DNA from: an uncultured Helicobacteraceae bacterium
Lineage (GTDB): Bacteria > Campylobacterota > Campylobacteria > Campylobacterales > Helicobacteraceae
Assembly (NCBI GenBank): GCA_934728205.1
Contig: CAKVEH010000002.1
Coordinates: 1 to 34,453 of the forward strand
Length of the DNA stretch: 34,453 bases
Reading direction: 5' to 3'
Shown one piece after another: positions 1 through 10,090 of this stretch (position 1 is its first letter; the number at the start of each line of letters is the position of its first letter). The notes under the pieces were generated by a model. It was not told where the DNA came from. It was given only the letters and a program-made list of their open reading frames with translations, and made no database searches. The position numbers were made by a program, and so were the translations under genes.

Positions 1-760
1 TAATAGCTATGCAATCAATATATTCTCTCAAGGAGTAAGCATTGAGCGCATTGTAGAGTTTTTACAAACTTATGGCAAAGTAGAATCTGTCTCTAACCCA
101 AAAGTGCTAACTCTTAATAATCAACCTGCTATCATTAGTGTGGGAAGTGTGTTGCGCTATTCTCAAAGCACCACTTATCAAACCACCACTCAAGGCACTT
201 CTGTGCAAAATGCCTCGCAAGCCTATCCTTCAGTGTTTGCTGGAATCTTGCTTGATGTAACGCCTAGCATTCAAAACAGTCGCATTATCTTAAAAATCAA
301 TCCCTCCATCACCAAGACAAAAGATAGCTCGGTAGAAAGTCAAACCACTGCGCTATCTGCACCGCCAAATCTCTCCACCAAGCACCTCTCCTCACTTGTC
401 GCACTCCAAGATGGACAGCGAATCGTGCTTGGCGGGCTCATTGATAAAACAAATACAAAAACCACTAAAAAACTTCCTATTTTAGGCTCGATTCCACTAC
501 TAAAATACTTCTTTAGCTGGAGAAAAAATGTGCAAAACACCAAAGAAATGGTTATTGTCATTTCGCCAAAAATTATGAATCCAAGCGATAAGGTCGCATT
601 AGATTCTGGGTTAGATGGATTTAAAATCCTCACTCCACTTATCCCAAAGCAAGAAATCGCAGAAGTAGATTCTACAATAAGTCAAACTCAACATAATGAA
701 GAGTTTGCTCCATTGCCACTTGAAGATGGAGTGCGTGAAAATGAGTCAAATGATGAATAA
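1..760 (+). CDS. Secretin C-terminal part (PilQ/GspD/MshL/CtsD-like), 5' end outside window
   Basis: This is the last ~252 codons of an outer-membrane secretin, the channel of type II secretion, type IV pilus and MSHA/Cts-type DNA-uptake machines. The frame is open from base 2, so the 5' part lies before the window. Secretin marks are VSNPKVLTLNNQPA, FAGILLDVTPSI, LVALQDGQRIVLGGLID and KLPILGSIPLLKYFF, ending in VIVISPKI. The closing LGSIPLLKYFF block is the most conserved part of the secretin domain. A ~45-residue acidic tail follows. The stop is 3 bases from the GTG of the ATPase gene, so the two are co-transcribed. In Campylobacter cts and MSHA operons a small ATPase gene (ctsP/mshM) sits in this neighbourhood; none is here. 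The secretin family is certain; assignment to MshL/CtsD rests on gene order and the FAGILLDVTPSI block. Confidence 0.9.
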   Translation, partial: NSYAINIFSQGVSIERIVEFLQTYGKVESVSNPKVLTLNNQPAIISVGSVLRYSQSTTYQTTTQGTSVQNASQAYPSVFAGILLDVTPSIQNSRIILKINPSITKTKDSSVESQTTALSAPPNLSTKHLSSLVALQDGQRIVLGGLIDKTNTKTTKKLPILGSIPLLKYFFSWRKNVQNTKEMVIVISPKIMNPSDKVALDSGLDGFKILTPLIPKQEIAEVDSTISQTQHNEEFAPLPLEDGVRENESNDE

Positions 761-763
761 AAT

Positions 764-2272
764 GTGTATGAAATGTATATGAAAGTTTTAGAGCAAATTG
801 ATTTTAACGCCTTTGGTGCGCTTGAATTTAGCTTTGTCGATAAAATGCGATGTTTTGCTTATAGCATTGATGAGGCAAGCATAAAAATCGCGCTAGATTC
901 CACAAGTGCAAAAAAACAACAAACCATTTTATTTCACTTGCAAAAGAAATTTCCACATTTACGCGTTGAATGCGAGCAAATAAAGGATTTTTCATTTTTT
1001 TACCAAAAGGCGAGGGATTATGCAAAATTTATCGTGCTAAGCAAGAATCTGCGCTCTAGGCTTGCAATGCTTATAGATACTCCCGCGAATCTCTCATCAA
1101 CCCCCACAACACACAACACAGAACAAAATAGCAAAGAAATTGTAGAATTGCTTGATTTTATTTTGTTACACGCCTTGCAATCACACTCTAGCGACATTCA
1201 CATTGAGCTTAACGTTAATGGCGGCATCATTCGCAATCGCATTGATGGCATTTTGGTGAAAAGTTTTGAATTACCACAGGAAGTCTTTGCTGTGCTTTCT
1301 GCAAGATTAAAGTTAGAGTGCAAACTTGATATGAGCGAAAATAGACGCTCTCTTGATGGGAGATTCTCAAAAGTCTTTAATGGCGAAGAATTTGACTTTC
1401 GCTTCTCTTCAATGCCAAACATTGGAGGAGAAAGCCTAGTGATTAGAATCTTAGCAAAGAGTGCTAAGGGATTGCAAATCCACAAACTTGGCTTTGATTT
1501 AGCATCATTGCATCTTATGAAAAAAGAGCTGTATAAATCAAGCGGTGTTATTTTGCTTGTAGGTCCCACAGGTTGTGGTAAAAGCACCACGCTCTATGCA
1601 ATGCTTGATTGTATTAACGATAAAAGCAAAAAAATCATCACCCTTGAAGACCCCATTGAATACCGCATAGATGGACTTATTCAAGTCTTGCTTAATGAAG
1701 AGTATAATTTCAGTTTTCAAAAGGCTCTGCGCGGGGCATTACGCCAAGACCCTGATGTAATGATGATAGGAGAAATCCGTGATTCCCAAACGCTAGAATC
1801 TGCATTGCAAGCCTCACTCACAGGACATCTCATTTTTGCGACTTTACACGCCAATGATACGCTCGGTGCGCTGGAGCGAATTTTAGCACTTGGCGGGAGG
1901 ATTGAGACTTTATCACAAAATTTACTCCTTCTTATTTCACAGCGATTGGCGCGCAAGCTCTGCCACCACTGCAAAATAGAAGTCAAAAAAGACTTTTATA
2001 ATGAATACAACGAGCAAATATACGCAAGTCTTTGTGCTAATCTCACCTTGCCAGATACACTCTTTCGGGCTAAAGGCTGTCCGTATTGTAATAATAGCGG
2101 GTTTAGTGGGAGAATTTTGCTAAGCGAAGTGCTACCACAAAGCGAGGAATTTAGGGCGTTTCTTAATGGGGATAAACATATCAAAATCCCTATGATAAGT
2201 TTAAGGCAAAGCATTGAACGTGTATTAAGTGAGGGGCTTTGTAGCGTTGATGAAATTTATAGAGTATGTTAA
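764..2272 (+). CDS. Type II secretion / type IV pilus assembly ATPase (GspE/PilB/MshE/CtsE-like)
   Basis: This cytoplasmic hexameric traffic ATPase powers pilus or pseudopilus assembly. It has 502 residues from the GTG at 764; ATGs at 773 and 779 are alternative starts and no clear ribosome site separates them. Visible motifs are SSDIHIE in the N-terminal ATPase lobe, Walker A GPTGCGKSTT (about residue 267), the Asp box ITLEDPIEY, Walker B DPDVMMIGEIRD (about 329), the His box ATLHANDT, and the GspE-type zinc-binding tetracysteine, CHHC (about 400) and CPYC (about 438). The tetracysteine supports an assembly ATPase rather than a PilT-type retraction ATPase. The N-terminal domain is short (about 125 residues). 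The gene lies between the secretin and platform genes, 12 bases before the latter. It corresponds to mshE or ctsE by order. Confidence 0.95.
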   Translation: MYEMYMKVLEQIDFNAFGALEFSFVDKMRCFAYSIDEASIKIALDSTSAKKQQTILFHLQKKFPHLRVECEQIKDFSFFYQKARDYAKFIVLSKNLRSRLAMLIDTPANLSSTPTTHNTEQNSKEIVELLDFILLHALQSHSSDIHIELNVNGGIIRNRIDGILVKSFELPQEVFAVLSARLKLECKLDMSENRRSLDGRFSKVFNGEEFDFRFSSMPNIGGESLVIRILAKSAKGLQIHKLGFDLASLHLMKKELYKSSGVILLVGPTGCGKSTTLYAMLDCINDKSKKIITLEDPIEYRIDGLIQVLLNEEYNFSFQKALRGALRQDPDVMMIGEIRDSQTLESALQASLTGHLIFATLHANDTLGALERILALGGRIETLSQNLLLLISQRLARKLCHHCKIEVKKDFYNEYNEQIYASLCANLTLPDTLFRAKGCPYCNNSGFSGRILLSEVLPQSEEFRAFLNGDKHIKIPMISLRQSIERVLSEGLCSVDEIYRVC

Positions 2273-2284
2273 GGCGGACTAGCT

Positions 2285-3334
2285 ATGTTAGAGCGATTTC
2301 AAAGCATTACTCCTAAAGACTTGCATATATTTTTTACCCAATTTAGCGTGCTTATAGAATCTGGTATCCCGCTACTTGATTGCATTAGTGCCATTCAAAG
2401 CCAAAACAAAAGGCTTGAGCGCATACTTGTAGATTTGCATACAAGCGTAAAAAGCGGGCTTAACTTAGGCGAAGCACTCTTGCGTCATAAAAATGTTTTT
2501 GGTGCATTTAGCTGTGTGATTGTCGGTATAGGACAAAAAAGTGGGAATCTACACGTAGTGCTCGATACGCTAAGTGTTTATTTCCAAAAACGCGCACAAA
2601 ATGCTTCTAAAACTAAGCAGGCACTTATGTATCCATTTATGCTTTTTGTGAGTATGATATTTGCGTTTTTTGCCATTATTTGGTTTGTGATTCCGCCATT
2701 TGTGATGCTCTTTGAAGAGCTTGGAGTAAGCTTGCCTATTTATACAAGGCTAATGCTTTGGGTATATGATTTTTTCAGTGTGTTTGGAGTGATATTTGGT
2801 GTGGCTTTGTGTGGAGTGATAGCCATTTTAAGTGCTTTATATAAAAGCAATGAAAACATAAAATTTGCGCTTGATAGTATTTTTTTGCGCGTGGTGTTTT
2901 TTGGCAAGCTCCATAAATTACGAGAATCACAAGGTTTTTGCTTTTCGCTATTTTGTTGCTTGCAAGGCGCAATGCCACTTGATGAAGCCCTCAACTTATC
3001 AAGCGATATTGTCCAAAATACCGCGCTAAAGACAAAGTTTAAAGAAGTGCTAGAGCGCGTCAAAAGCGGGCAAAGTCTAAGCCAAGCCATAGTCGCGCTA
3101 GACTTACTAGATGGGATAAATATCGCCCTTATTAGTGCTGGAGAAAAAAGTGCTAAACTTAGTGTTATGCTAAAAAAGGTATATGAGAATCTCCAAGAAC
3201 AAATCAACGAGCAAACCGATTATGCCTTAAAAATGCTAGAGCCACTACTTAGCATTCTTATGGGTGGGCTCATTGTGCTGTTGGCATTGGGAGTGTTTGT
3301 GCCAATGTGGGATATGAGTGCGAATGTGTTTTAG
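2285..3334 (+). CDS. Inner-membrane platform protein (GspF/PilC/MshG/CtsF-like)
   Basis: This 349-residue polytopic protein forms the inner-membrane platform that couples the traffic ATPase to pilin polymerisation. Two T2SSF repeats are visible: residues about 12-135, with [18 protein letters not shown], and about 210-335, with the parallel [20 protein letters not shown]. Hydrophobic segments lie near 118-140, 165-190 and 325-347, the usual three-helix topology. Length is a little short of the usual ~400. It is the last gene of the left plus-strand cluster. Its TAG stop overlaps the TAA stop of convergent infB by 4 bases, leaving no room for a separate terminator. No pilin or prepilin peptidase gene follows. 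Confidence 0.93.
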   Translation: MLERFQSITPKDLHIFFTQFSVLIESGIPLLDCISAIQSQNKRLERILVDLHTSVKSGLNLGEALLRHKNVFGAFSCVIVGIGQKSGNLHVVLDTLSVYFQKRAQNASKTKQALMYPFMLFVSMIFAFFAIIWFVIPPFVMLFEELGVSLPIYTRLMLWVYDFFSVFGVIFGVALCGVIAILSALYKSNENIKFALDSIFLRVVFFGKLHKLRESQGFCFSLFCCLQGAMPLDEALNLSSDIVQNTALKTKFKEVLERVKSGQSLSQAIVALDLLDGINIALISAGEKSAKLSVMLKKVYENLQEQINEQTDYALKMLEPLLSILMGGLIVLLALGVFVPMWDMSANVF

Positions 3335-5904
3335 ATTTTTGGCTTGTGAGCGACTTCTCTAAATGTTTCAAACACATCGCCCACAGCTACATCATTGTAA
3401 TTTTCTAACATTATACCACACTCATAGCCTTTAGCCACTTCTTTAGCATCATCTTTAAATCGCTTAAGTGAGGCAATTTGTCCTGTATGCACCACTACAC
3501 CATCACGGATTAGGCGCACTTTAATGCCACGCTCAATTTTGCCATCTACCACCATACAACCTGCCACCGTGCCAACTTTTGGGATATTAAAGGTTTCTTT
3601 GACTTCTGCTTGCCCTGTATTTTCCTCTGTGATAGCTGGATTCATCATACCAGAGATAAGTCCTTGTATATCCTCAATAAGGGCGTAAATGATAGAATAG
3701 GTCTTTACTTCTACGCTAAGTTCTTTTGCCTTTGCTTTTACACTACCGGTTGGACGAACATTAAAGCCTAGTATAAAGCTATTTTCACTCGCACTTGCCA
3801 AACTCACATCGCTTTCAGTAATCCCACCCACACCTGCGCTAATGATATTGATATACACCTCATCATTGCTAAGTTTTTCAAGGCTTGCTTTAATTGCCTC
3901 AAGGCTCCCTTGCGTATCCGCTTTGATGATAATTGGCAAAGCCTTAAGCGAGCCTTTTGCCACCATATCTCCAAGCTCTTCAAAAGTAACCTTTGTGCTT
4001 TTGCTTAATTCTTTTTGTCGCAAATATAAAGCAAGTTTTTGCGCATATTGGCGTGCTTTAGTATCACTCTCAACCGCAATCAACTCGCTCCCAGCACTTG
4101 GCACTTCTGATAATCCCACTATTTGAGCTACACTTGATGGTGTGAGCGTGGTGATTGTTTTGCCCATATCATCACTCATTGCACGGATTCTCCCAAAAGC
4201 CGTGCCGGCCACCACACAATCACCTGTTTTTAACACACCACTTCGGACAATCACGCTCGCCACAGAACCTCTTCCTTTTTCCAAACTACCCTCTAACACA
4301 ATAGCCTTTGCTCTTCCCTCAAAGCTCGCCCTAAGCTCAAGCACTTCGGCTTGGATTAAAATAGTCTCAAGCAAAGAATCTACACCCTCACCACTCTTAG
4401 CAGAAATAGGGATAAACTCATATTCTCCACCCCAATCATTCGGTGTAAATCCAAGCTCTGCACATTCTGCCTTTAGCTTGTCTGGATTGACATTTGGCTT
4501 ATCCATTTTGTTCATAGCGATGATAATCTGCACTCCAGCAGACTTCGCGTGATTGAGTGCTTCAATAGTTTGGGGTTTGACACCATCATCAGCAGCAATG
4601 ACAATAATTGCAATGTCAGTTACTTGCGCACCTCTCGCACGCATACTACTAAAGGCTTCGTGTCCGGGCGTGTCGATAAAGCTGATATGCTTGCCATTTT
4701 TTTCCACCATATATGCGCCAATATGCTGGGTTATCCCACCTGCTTCCTTGCTCGCGATTCGAGAATTACGGATATAATCAAGCAATGAAGTTTTCCCGTG
4801 GTCTACGTGCCCCATAATGCTTACCACAGGAGGTCGCTCTTTTAAGTTAGAATCTTTGGCACTTTCCTCATAAATATCCGCCAAATCAGCCATTTCATCA
4901 ATAATATTGATTTGTATGTTGAACTCTTCTGCCAAAATTTCAATAGAATCTTTGTCTAAAAAATCATTTTTTGTTGCCATTACACCCAAGTTAAAAAGCA
5001 CCTTTATCACATCTTTAAGCTCTCTACCCGAGCGTTCAGCAAATTCATACACACGGATTTCTTGCGGGATAGAAATCACGCTTTGGAGCTCTTTTTTCTC
5101 CTCTTTTTGAGTGTATTTTTTAGGCTTTTTGCCTCCTCTTCGTATAGAGCCCTCATTCATCCACGGGCTTTTGCGATGCACTTGCACTCTATCAGTGATA
5201 GCTTGCCTTATGCGATTTTCCTCATCTTCATCGCGCAGTTGTTGCTCGTTTAAATCAAGGAGCATAATTTCATTTTGCTCCTCATCTTCATCGCGCTCAA
5301 AATCAATATCTCTTTTAATGTCCATTGTGTGTTCGCCATCACGCGCCTTTTGTGGGGTGGGTTTTGGCTTTGGCTTTTTGGTTTTTGTCGCATTTTGGGA
5401 ATCTTCAGTTTGCCCAAGAAGCTCTTGCACGCTAATATATGCACTTTGCTTGGGCTTTGAAGTTGGCTTTGGTTGGCTCTCCTCTTGTGTCTGATTTGTA
5501 CGCACGATACGAAACCCTCGTGAAATTGGACGCGGCACATCTTGCACTTGGGGTTCTTTTTGCTCTTGTTGTGAGCTTGATTCCACACTTTCTTGCTCTT
5601 GAGTTGGTTTGTCTGTCTTTTTTGGAGATGCTTTTTTGGTTTTGCTCTCCTCATCTTTGGCTGGTTTCTTTTCTTTTGGTGTGGATTTTTTGGGGGCTTT
5701 TGGGGGTTTTGGTATCTTGGGCGGTTTTGGATTTTTTCCTGTGATAAGAAACTCTGCTATCAAGTCAGCTTCTTCTAGTGTAACCGAGGAAGAAGCCGTC
5801 TTTACATCAATTTCTAATTCTTTTGCTGCCTCATAAGCGTCTTTAGCACTTTTTCCAGCCGCCTGCCCGACCTCGCTTAATCGAACTTTTTCAACCTTTG
5901 CCAT
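3331..5904 (-). CDS. infB: Translation initiation factor IF-2
   Basis: IF-2 is the GTPase that brings formyl-Met initiator tRNA to the ribosome. At 857 residues it has the full bacterial layout: an N-terminal segment, a long Lys/Pro/Glu-rich linker (about 57-245) with Pro-Lys repeats, an IF2-N domain (about 280-335), a G domain with GHVDHGKTS (about 363), DTPGHEAF (about 409), NKMD (about 463) and SAK (about 501), then beta-barrel and C-terminal tRNA-binding domains. AGGAG lies upstream of the ATG. It is the last gene of the hisZ-to-infB operon, 39 bases after ylxR. In most relatives rbfA and rimP follow infB; here the gene runs straight into the convergent gspF-like gene, so those genes must be elsewhere or absent. 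Confidence 0.98.
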   Translation of the reverse strand: MAKVEKVRLSEVGQAAGKSAKDAYEAAKELEIDVKTASSSVTLEEADLIAEFLITGKNPKPPKIPKPPKAPKKSTPKEKKPAKDEESKTKKASPKKTDKPTQEQESVESSSQQEQKEPQVQDVPRPISRGFRIVRTNQTQEESQPKPTSKPKQSAYISVQELLGQTEDSQNATKTKKPKPKPTPQKARDGEHTMDIKRDIDFERDEDEEQNEIMLLDLNEQQLRDEDEENRIRQAITDRVQVHRKSPWMNEGSIRRGGKKPKKYTQKEEKKELQSVISIPQEIRVYEFAERSGRELKDVIKVLFNLGVMATKNDFLDKDSIEILAEEFNIQINIIDEMADLADIYEESAKDSNLKERPPVVSIMGHVDHGKTSLLDYIRNSRIASKEAGGITQHIGAYMVEKNGKHISFIDTPGHEAFSSMRARGAQVTDIAIIVIAADDGVKPQTIEALNHAKSAGVQIIIAMNKMDKPNVNPDKLKAECAELGFTPNDWGGEYEFIPISAKSGEGVDSLLETILIQAEVLELRASFEGRAKAIVLEGSLEKGRGSVASVIVRSGVLKTGDCVVAGTAFGRIRAMSDDMGKTITTLTPSSVAQIVGLSEVPSAGSELIAVESDTKARQYAQKLALYLRQKELSKSTKVTFEELGDMVAKGSLKALPIIIKADTQGSLEAIKASLEKLSNDEVYINIISAGVGGITESDVSLASASENSFILGFNVRPTGSVKAKAKELSVEVKTYSIIYALIEDIQGLISGMMNPAITEENTGQAEVKETFNIPKVGTVAGCMVVDGKIERGIKVRLIRDGVVVHTGQIASLKRFKDDAKEVAKGYECGIMLENYNDVAVGDVFETFREVAHKPKI

Positions 5905-5943
5905 ATTCTCTTTACTCCTACAAATCTAAATTGCACTTCATTA

Positions 5944-6171
5944 TCACTCAAAGCTAAAATCTTCATTTATTGCTTTAAATCGTTTTATAATACCTTTAAG
6001 TGTTTTTGGTGTGCCCTTGCACGATTCACACACATAAAAACTCCGCCCCGCTCCGCTAAAAAAACCTATAATGGATTGATTTTGTGCGTCCTTTTTTACC
6101 TGCAATCGACAGAGCTCGCTTTGATGAAATCTCGTCTTGCAAGCCACACACATTCGCACTTGTTTTGCCAT
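5944..6171 (-). CDS. ylxR: YlxR/RnpM family protein (DUF448)
   Basis: This 75-residue basic protein has the YlxR signature: an N-terminal MCVACK pair of cysteines, a central GAGRSFYVC (family form GRGAYLC) and a second CESC. YlxR proteins bind nucleic acid, and in some bacteria the protein (RnpM) binds RNase P RNA. The gene sits between thrB and infB, as in Campylobacter and Helicobacter, 21 bases after thrB and 39 bases before infB. The ATG overlaps a TGGTATAAT sequence that resembles an extended -10 box, possibly an extra promoter for infB. Confidence 0.88.
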   Translation of the reverse strand: MAKQVRMCVACKTRFHQSELCRLQVKKDAQNQSIIGFFSGAGRSFYVCESCKGTPKTLKGIIKRFKAINEDFSFE

Positions 6172-6192
6172 TATACCAAAACCTTACTAAAT

Positions 6193-7116
6193 TTATACTT
6201 TTTGCACTCTTCGCACACCCTCATTATCAAAGCCTAGCTCTAAAACCTTGTATTTAGGGAAATGCTGGGAGAGAATCTGGGCTAAATGTTTGCTTGATTG
6301 GGCGTGGCAAATACTTAAAATTGATGAGCCCGAACCGCTTAATGTGCTTAAAAGTGCGCCATTTTGTAAAGCAATGCTCTGAATCTTAAATAAAATTGGA
6401 AAATTTTTCATTCTGGCGTTTTGGTGAAGTTTATCGCGACTTGCGATAGCGAGTTTATCCCAATCGTGCGTGAGAAACGCTGCACTTAAAAGTGAAGAAT
6501 GTGAGAGATTAAACACACAATCTTTGGCATTATAGAGTTTTGGAAGGGCTTTTCGTGAAAGTTTGGTATTCATACTTTTATTAGGCACGACAACCACCGC
6601 GCGAATCTCACTAGAAATAGGCGCGTGAATATGAACAACATTTTGTCTAAATTGGATTTTAGACCTTTTAGGAAAGTCATTGTATTCTAAAACCGCTACA
6701 TTAAATCCCCCAAATACAGCTGGAGTAACATTGTCTGGGTGTTTTTCATATTCTATGGCGATGTTTAGAATCTCTTGCTTATCAATGGGGCGATTCATAA
6801 ACAAAAAAGCCGCATAAATCGCGCTAACAATCACTGCGGAACTAGAACCAAGCCCACGCGCCACAGGAATCTCATTGTGAAATAAAAATTTGCATTCTGC
6901 CTTTACATTATATCGCGCCAAAATTTGATTAAAAATTTTTACAAAGACATTGTGCGTTCTTAAATGTGTAGAATTTTTGCCCTCGCCTGTTATTTGCACG
7001 CTCGTAATCACAGATGGTGTAATTTCAATCGTGTTATACAACCCTAAAGCTAACCCCAAGCTATCAAAACCCGGTCCTAGATTCGCACTTGTGGCAGGCA
7101 CAATAATTTTTAACAT
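6193..7116 (-). CDS. thrB: Homoserine kinase
   Basis: This enzyme phosphorylates L-homoserine with ATP to O-phosphohomoserine, the penultimate step to threonine. It is a GHMP kinase of 307 residues, the usual length. The N-terminal PATSANLGPGFDSLGLALG is the classic ThrB start. ATP-binding motif 2, ARGLGSSSAVIVSA, is at about residues 86-99, and motif 3, LSGSGSSILSI, lies near the C-terminus. The ATG is preceded by GGGGGAG 3 bases upstream. The gene sits 15 bases after the TsaB-like gene and 21 bases before ylxR; tsaB-thrB-ylxR-infB is a conserved order in Campylobacter and Helicobacter. Confidence 0.96.
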   Translation of the reverse strand: MLKIIVPATSANLGPGFDSLGLALGLYNTIEITPSVITSVQITGEGKNSTHLRTHNVFVKIFNQILARYNVKAECKFLFHNEIPVARGLGSSSAVIVSAIYAAFLFMNRPIDKQEILNIAIEYEKHPDNVTPAVFGGFNVAVLEYNDFPKRSKIQFRQNVVHIHAPISSEIRAVVVVPNKSMNTKLSRKALPKLYNAKDCVFNLSHSSLLSAAFLTHDWDKLAIASRDKLHQNARMKNFPILFKIQSIALQNGALLSTLSGSGSSILSICHAQSSKHLAQILSQHFPKYKVLELGFDNEGVRRVQKV

Positions 7117-7131
7117 ACGCTCCCCCTACAA

Positions 7132-7596
7132 TCACACAGGTGGCAAAATATAAAGTGGTTCATTTTGCCTATCAAAATCTTGTGGATTAAGCACTGCTGG
7201 TAAATAAAATCCATTTTGTGTCAAAGGGATACTCCTATCGCTCGCGCTTTTAAGCACAATGTTACCGTCCTCTTGTGTGAAATAATTTTTCCCAAAAGCG
7301 TGAATAGGTGCATTATCATTGAAATAAAAACTTTGGGTGCTAAAAAGCGTGTATCCTTTAATGATGCTCAATGTGTGTAAAAAAATATGTGTGCTTTTAA
7401 GTGCGCTATATCGTCCCGGTCCTTTGGCATAAAAGATAGAATCTATAATTATGTTACACGCGAAAATATCGCCAAAAAGGCTATTTAGCGCAGCACTTGT
7501 GTGTCCTTGTATTTCGTAGTGTTTTATGAGAGTATTATTTTCATATAAACCTGCTATGAGCGGAGAATTTATACTTATTAACACCAAACTTGCCAT
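7132..7596 (-). CDS. Short TsaB-like protein (tRNA t6A system), divergent
   Basis: This 154-residue protein lies immediately before thrB, where epsilon-type genomes carry a reduced TsaB. The N-terminus (ASLVLISINSPLIAGLYENN) fits the first beta strands of an ASKHA/TsaB fold, and AKGPGRYSALKSTHIF (about 57-72) matches the TsaB GPGSFTGLRIG motif in altered form. TsaB partners TsaD and TsaE in making threonylcarbamoyladenosine on ANN-decoding tRNAs, acting as a scaffold. Normal TsaB is about 220-230 residues, so the second ASKHA half is largely missing. AAGGA lies 7 bases before the ATG. The fold is inferred from one motif and position; a lineage-specific non-TsaB protein is possible. Confidence 0.65.
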   Translation of the reverse strand: MASLVLISINSPLIAGLYENNTLIKHYEIQGHTSAALNSLFGDIFACNIIIDSIFYAKGPGRYSALKSTHIFLHTLSIIKGYTLFSTQSFYFNDNAPIHAFGKNYFTQEDGNIVLKSASDRSIPLTQNGFYLPAVLNPQDFDRQNEPLYILPPV

Positions 7597-7614
7597 TATG
7601 ATTCCTTGTGGTAT

Positions 7615-8382
7615 TTAGAGCCCTTGTGGATTTTCTTGCGCAAAATCTTGGAGTTGGGGCTCATTTGCATTGTCTTGCTCATTTTCTGCTTCATTTGATA
7701 AGGTGCTTACATTAGGAATATCTGTATTTTCATTCATATCAATTTGCGGCACATCTGGGCTTTTTGGAAGCTCATCTGGCTTTTTAGCGTTTGGATTGCG
7801 TATTTTTTGTGTGATGGCTGCGGCTTTTTGGTCATCCATTTTGGCAAGGATTTTGCCCATATCTTTAGAATCCATATTAGAAAGGATTTCCACAGCCTCA
7901 TCTTCACTCATTTGTGAGATGATTGCAGCGGACTTGGCGTCTTTCATTTGAATGTAAGTTTGGATGACTTTATCATTACTTACTTTTTGAATCTTCTCTA
8001 GCAATTCCTCATTGCGCGCTATCAGCTCTTGGACATATTCTTCTCTTGCTTTCATATCAAGGCTTGCTTGCTCACTTTGAGCTTTAAACTCTGCTTGGGC
8101 GAATTCCTTTGCCTTTTGGAATTCGATGATTTTTTCATCAATATTTTTTTCTTGGGCTTGAAGTTTGCGCGCCTTTTCGTCTAAAAAAACTTGGGTGGCA
8201 TTTTGCAAAACTTGTAATGCTTGTTGTCGCTCATCAATGGCTTGTAATTCTTGTCGTATTTCGCCCTTGCGCTGCTCAAAGATTATATTGCAATCAAGCA
8301 AGTTTGTGTTATTTGCAGGTGCGCCAAAGACACTTGTGCTCACTATCCCTAATAATCCTATGTGCTTGATAGAAGACCTCAT
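7615..8382 (-). CDS. MotE-like periplasmic protein with MgtE-N-like domain (Cj1496c/HP0257 type)
   Basis: This 255-residue exported protein has a signal peptide (MRSSIKHIGLLGIVSTSVFG), a coiled coil rich in Glu, Gln and Lys (about 32-145), and an MgtE-N-like module (about 150-195) with AAIISQMSEDEAVEILSNMD. An acidic, Asn/Gln/Pro-rich tail follows. The architecture matches MotE/Cj1496c-type proteins linked to flagellar motility in Campylobacterota. AAGGAGG lies 6 bases upstream of the ATG, and the gene overlaps the FliJ/FlgX-like gene by 4 bases, so the two are translationally coupled. The same trio with purA is recalled from C. jejuni (Cj1496c-Cj1498c) and H. pylori (HP0255-HP0257). The flagellar role is inferred from family and neighbours. 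Confidence 0.75.
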   Translation of the reverse strand: MRSSIKHIGLLGIVSTSVFGAPANNTNLLDCNIIFEQRKGEIRQELQAIDERQQALQVLQNATQVFLDEKARKLQAQEKNIDEKIIEFQKAKEFAQAEFKAQSEQASLDMKAREEYVQELIARNEELLEKIQKVSNDKVIQTYIQMKDAKSAAIISQMSEDEAVEILSNMDSKDMGKILAKMDDQKAAAITQKIRNPNAKKPDELPKSPDVPQIDMNENTDIPNVSTLSNEAENEQDNANEPQLQDFAQENPQGL

Positions 8383-8804
8383 AATATCCCTCCTTTTTTA
8401 CTATACAGCAAAATAGACATTTCATCATTTGCTCTTTGCTGTGATTTTTTTTGTTTCTTCATTTTGCGCTCCATTTCCCTTGTTTCAAGGTATTGCATTT
8501 TTTCATATTCAATGTTAAGCACTCTGTATTCTTCTTGCAGGGCTTTTGTTTGTGCCTTAAGATTGGCAAGCTCGCCAAGCAAAGAATCTAATTCAAGCAA
8601 TAATGTATTTTTTGTATAAGAAATTGCTTTATACGCGCTATATTCCCCAGATTCTGGGAATCTAATCATAGCAATCTCGGCATTAAGTGCATCAATTTTG
8701 CCCTGCGTTTGATTGATAGCAAAAGTATTTTGCATCATTTTATGTTCGTGATTGGTGAGTGCGGTTTTTCTCATATCCACTAATGGCGAGTATGGTGTCC
8801 TCAT
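8379..8804 (-). CDS. flgX: FliJ-like coiled-coil flagellar chaperone (FlgX/HP0256 type)
   Basis: This 141-residue, almost wholly helical, charged protein has heptad-rich stretches (about 25-60 and 68-130) and no membrane segment, like FliJ. By position next to purA and the MotE-like gene it corresponds to H. pylori HP0256, a FliJ homologue affecting motility, and to C. jejuni FlgX, reported as a chaperone for the MotA/MotB stator. GGAGG lies 4 bases before the ATG. The stop overlaps the MotE-like start. The stator genes motA and motB, its likely clients if FlgX-like, are at the right end of the window. The symbol is given by synteny and character. Confidence 0.65.
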   Translation of the reverse strand: MRTPYSPLVDMRKTALTNHEHKMMQNTFAINQTQGKIDALNAEIAMIRFPESGEYSAYKAISYTKNTLLLELDSLLGELANLKAQTKALQEEYRVLNIEYEKMQYLETREMERKMKKQKKSQQRANDEMSILLYSKKGGIL

Positions 8805-8827
8805 CGTGCCTCCAAATCTTTTAATGT

Positions 8828-10084
<1,257 letters not shown>

Positions 10085-10090
10085 TCACCT

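Noticed and set aside
5689..5730. G-rich tracts in infB as contingency repeats
   Set aside because: They encode the Pro/Lys-rich linker of IF-2, an essential gene, and the G runs are only about five long.
3842..5836. Many long open frames antisense to infB
   Set aside because: They are shadows of a highly conserved IF-2 gene; they have odd composition (Ser/Leu/Phe runs) and no ribosome sites.
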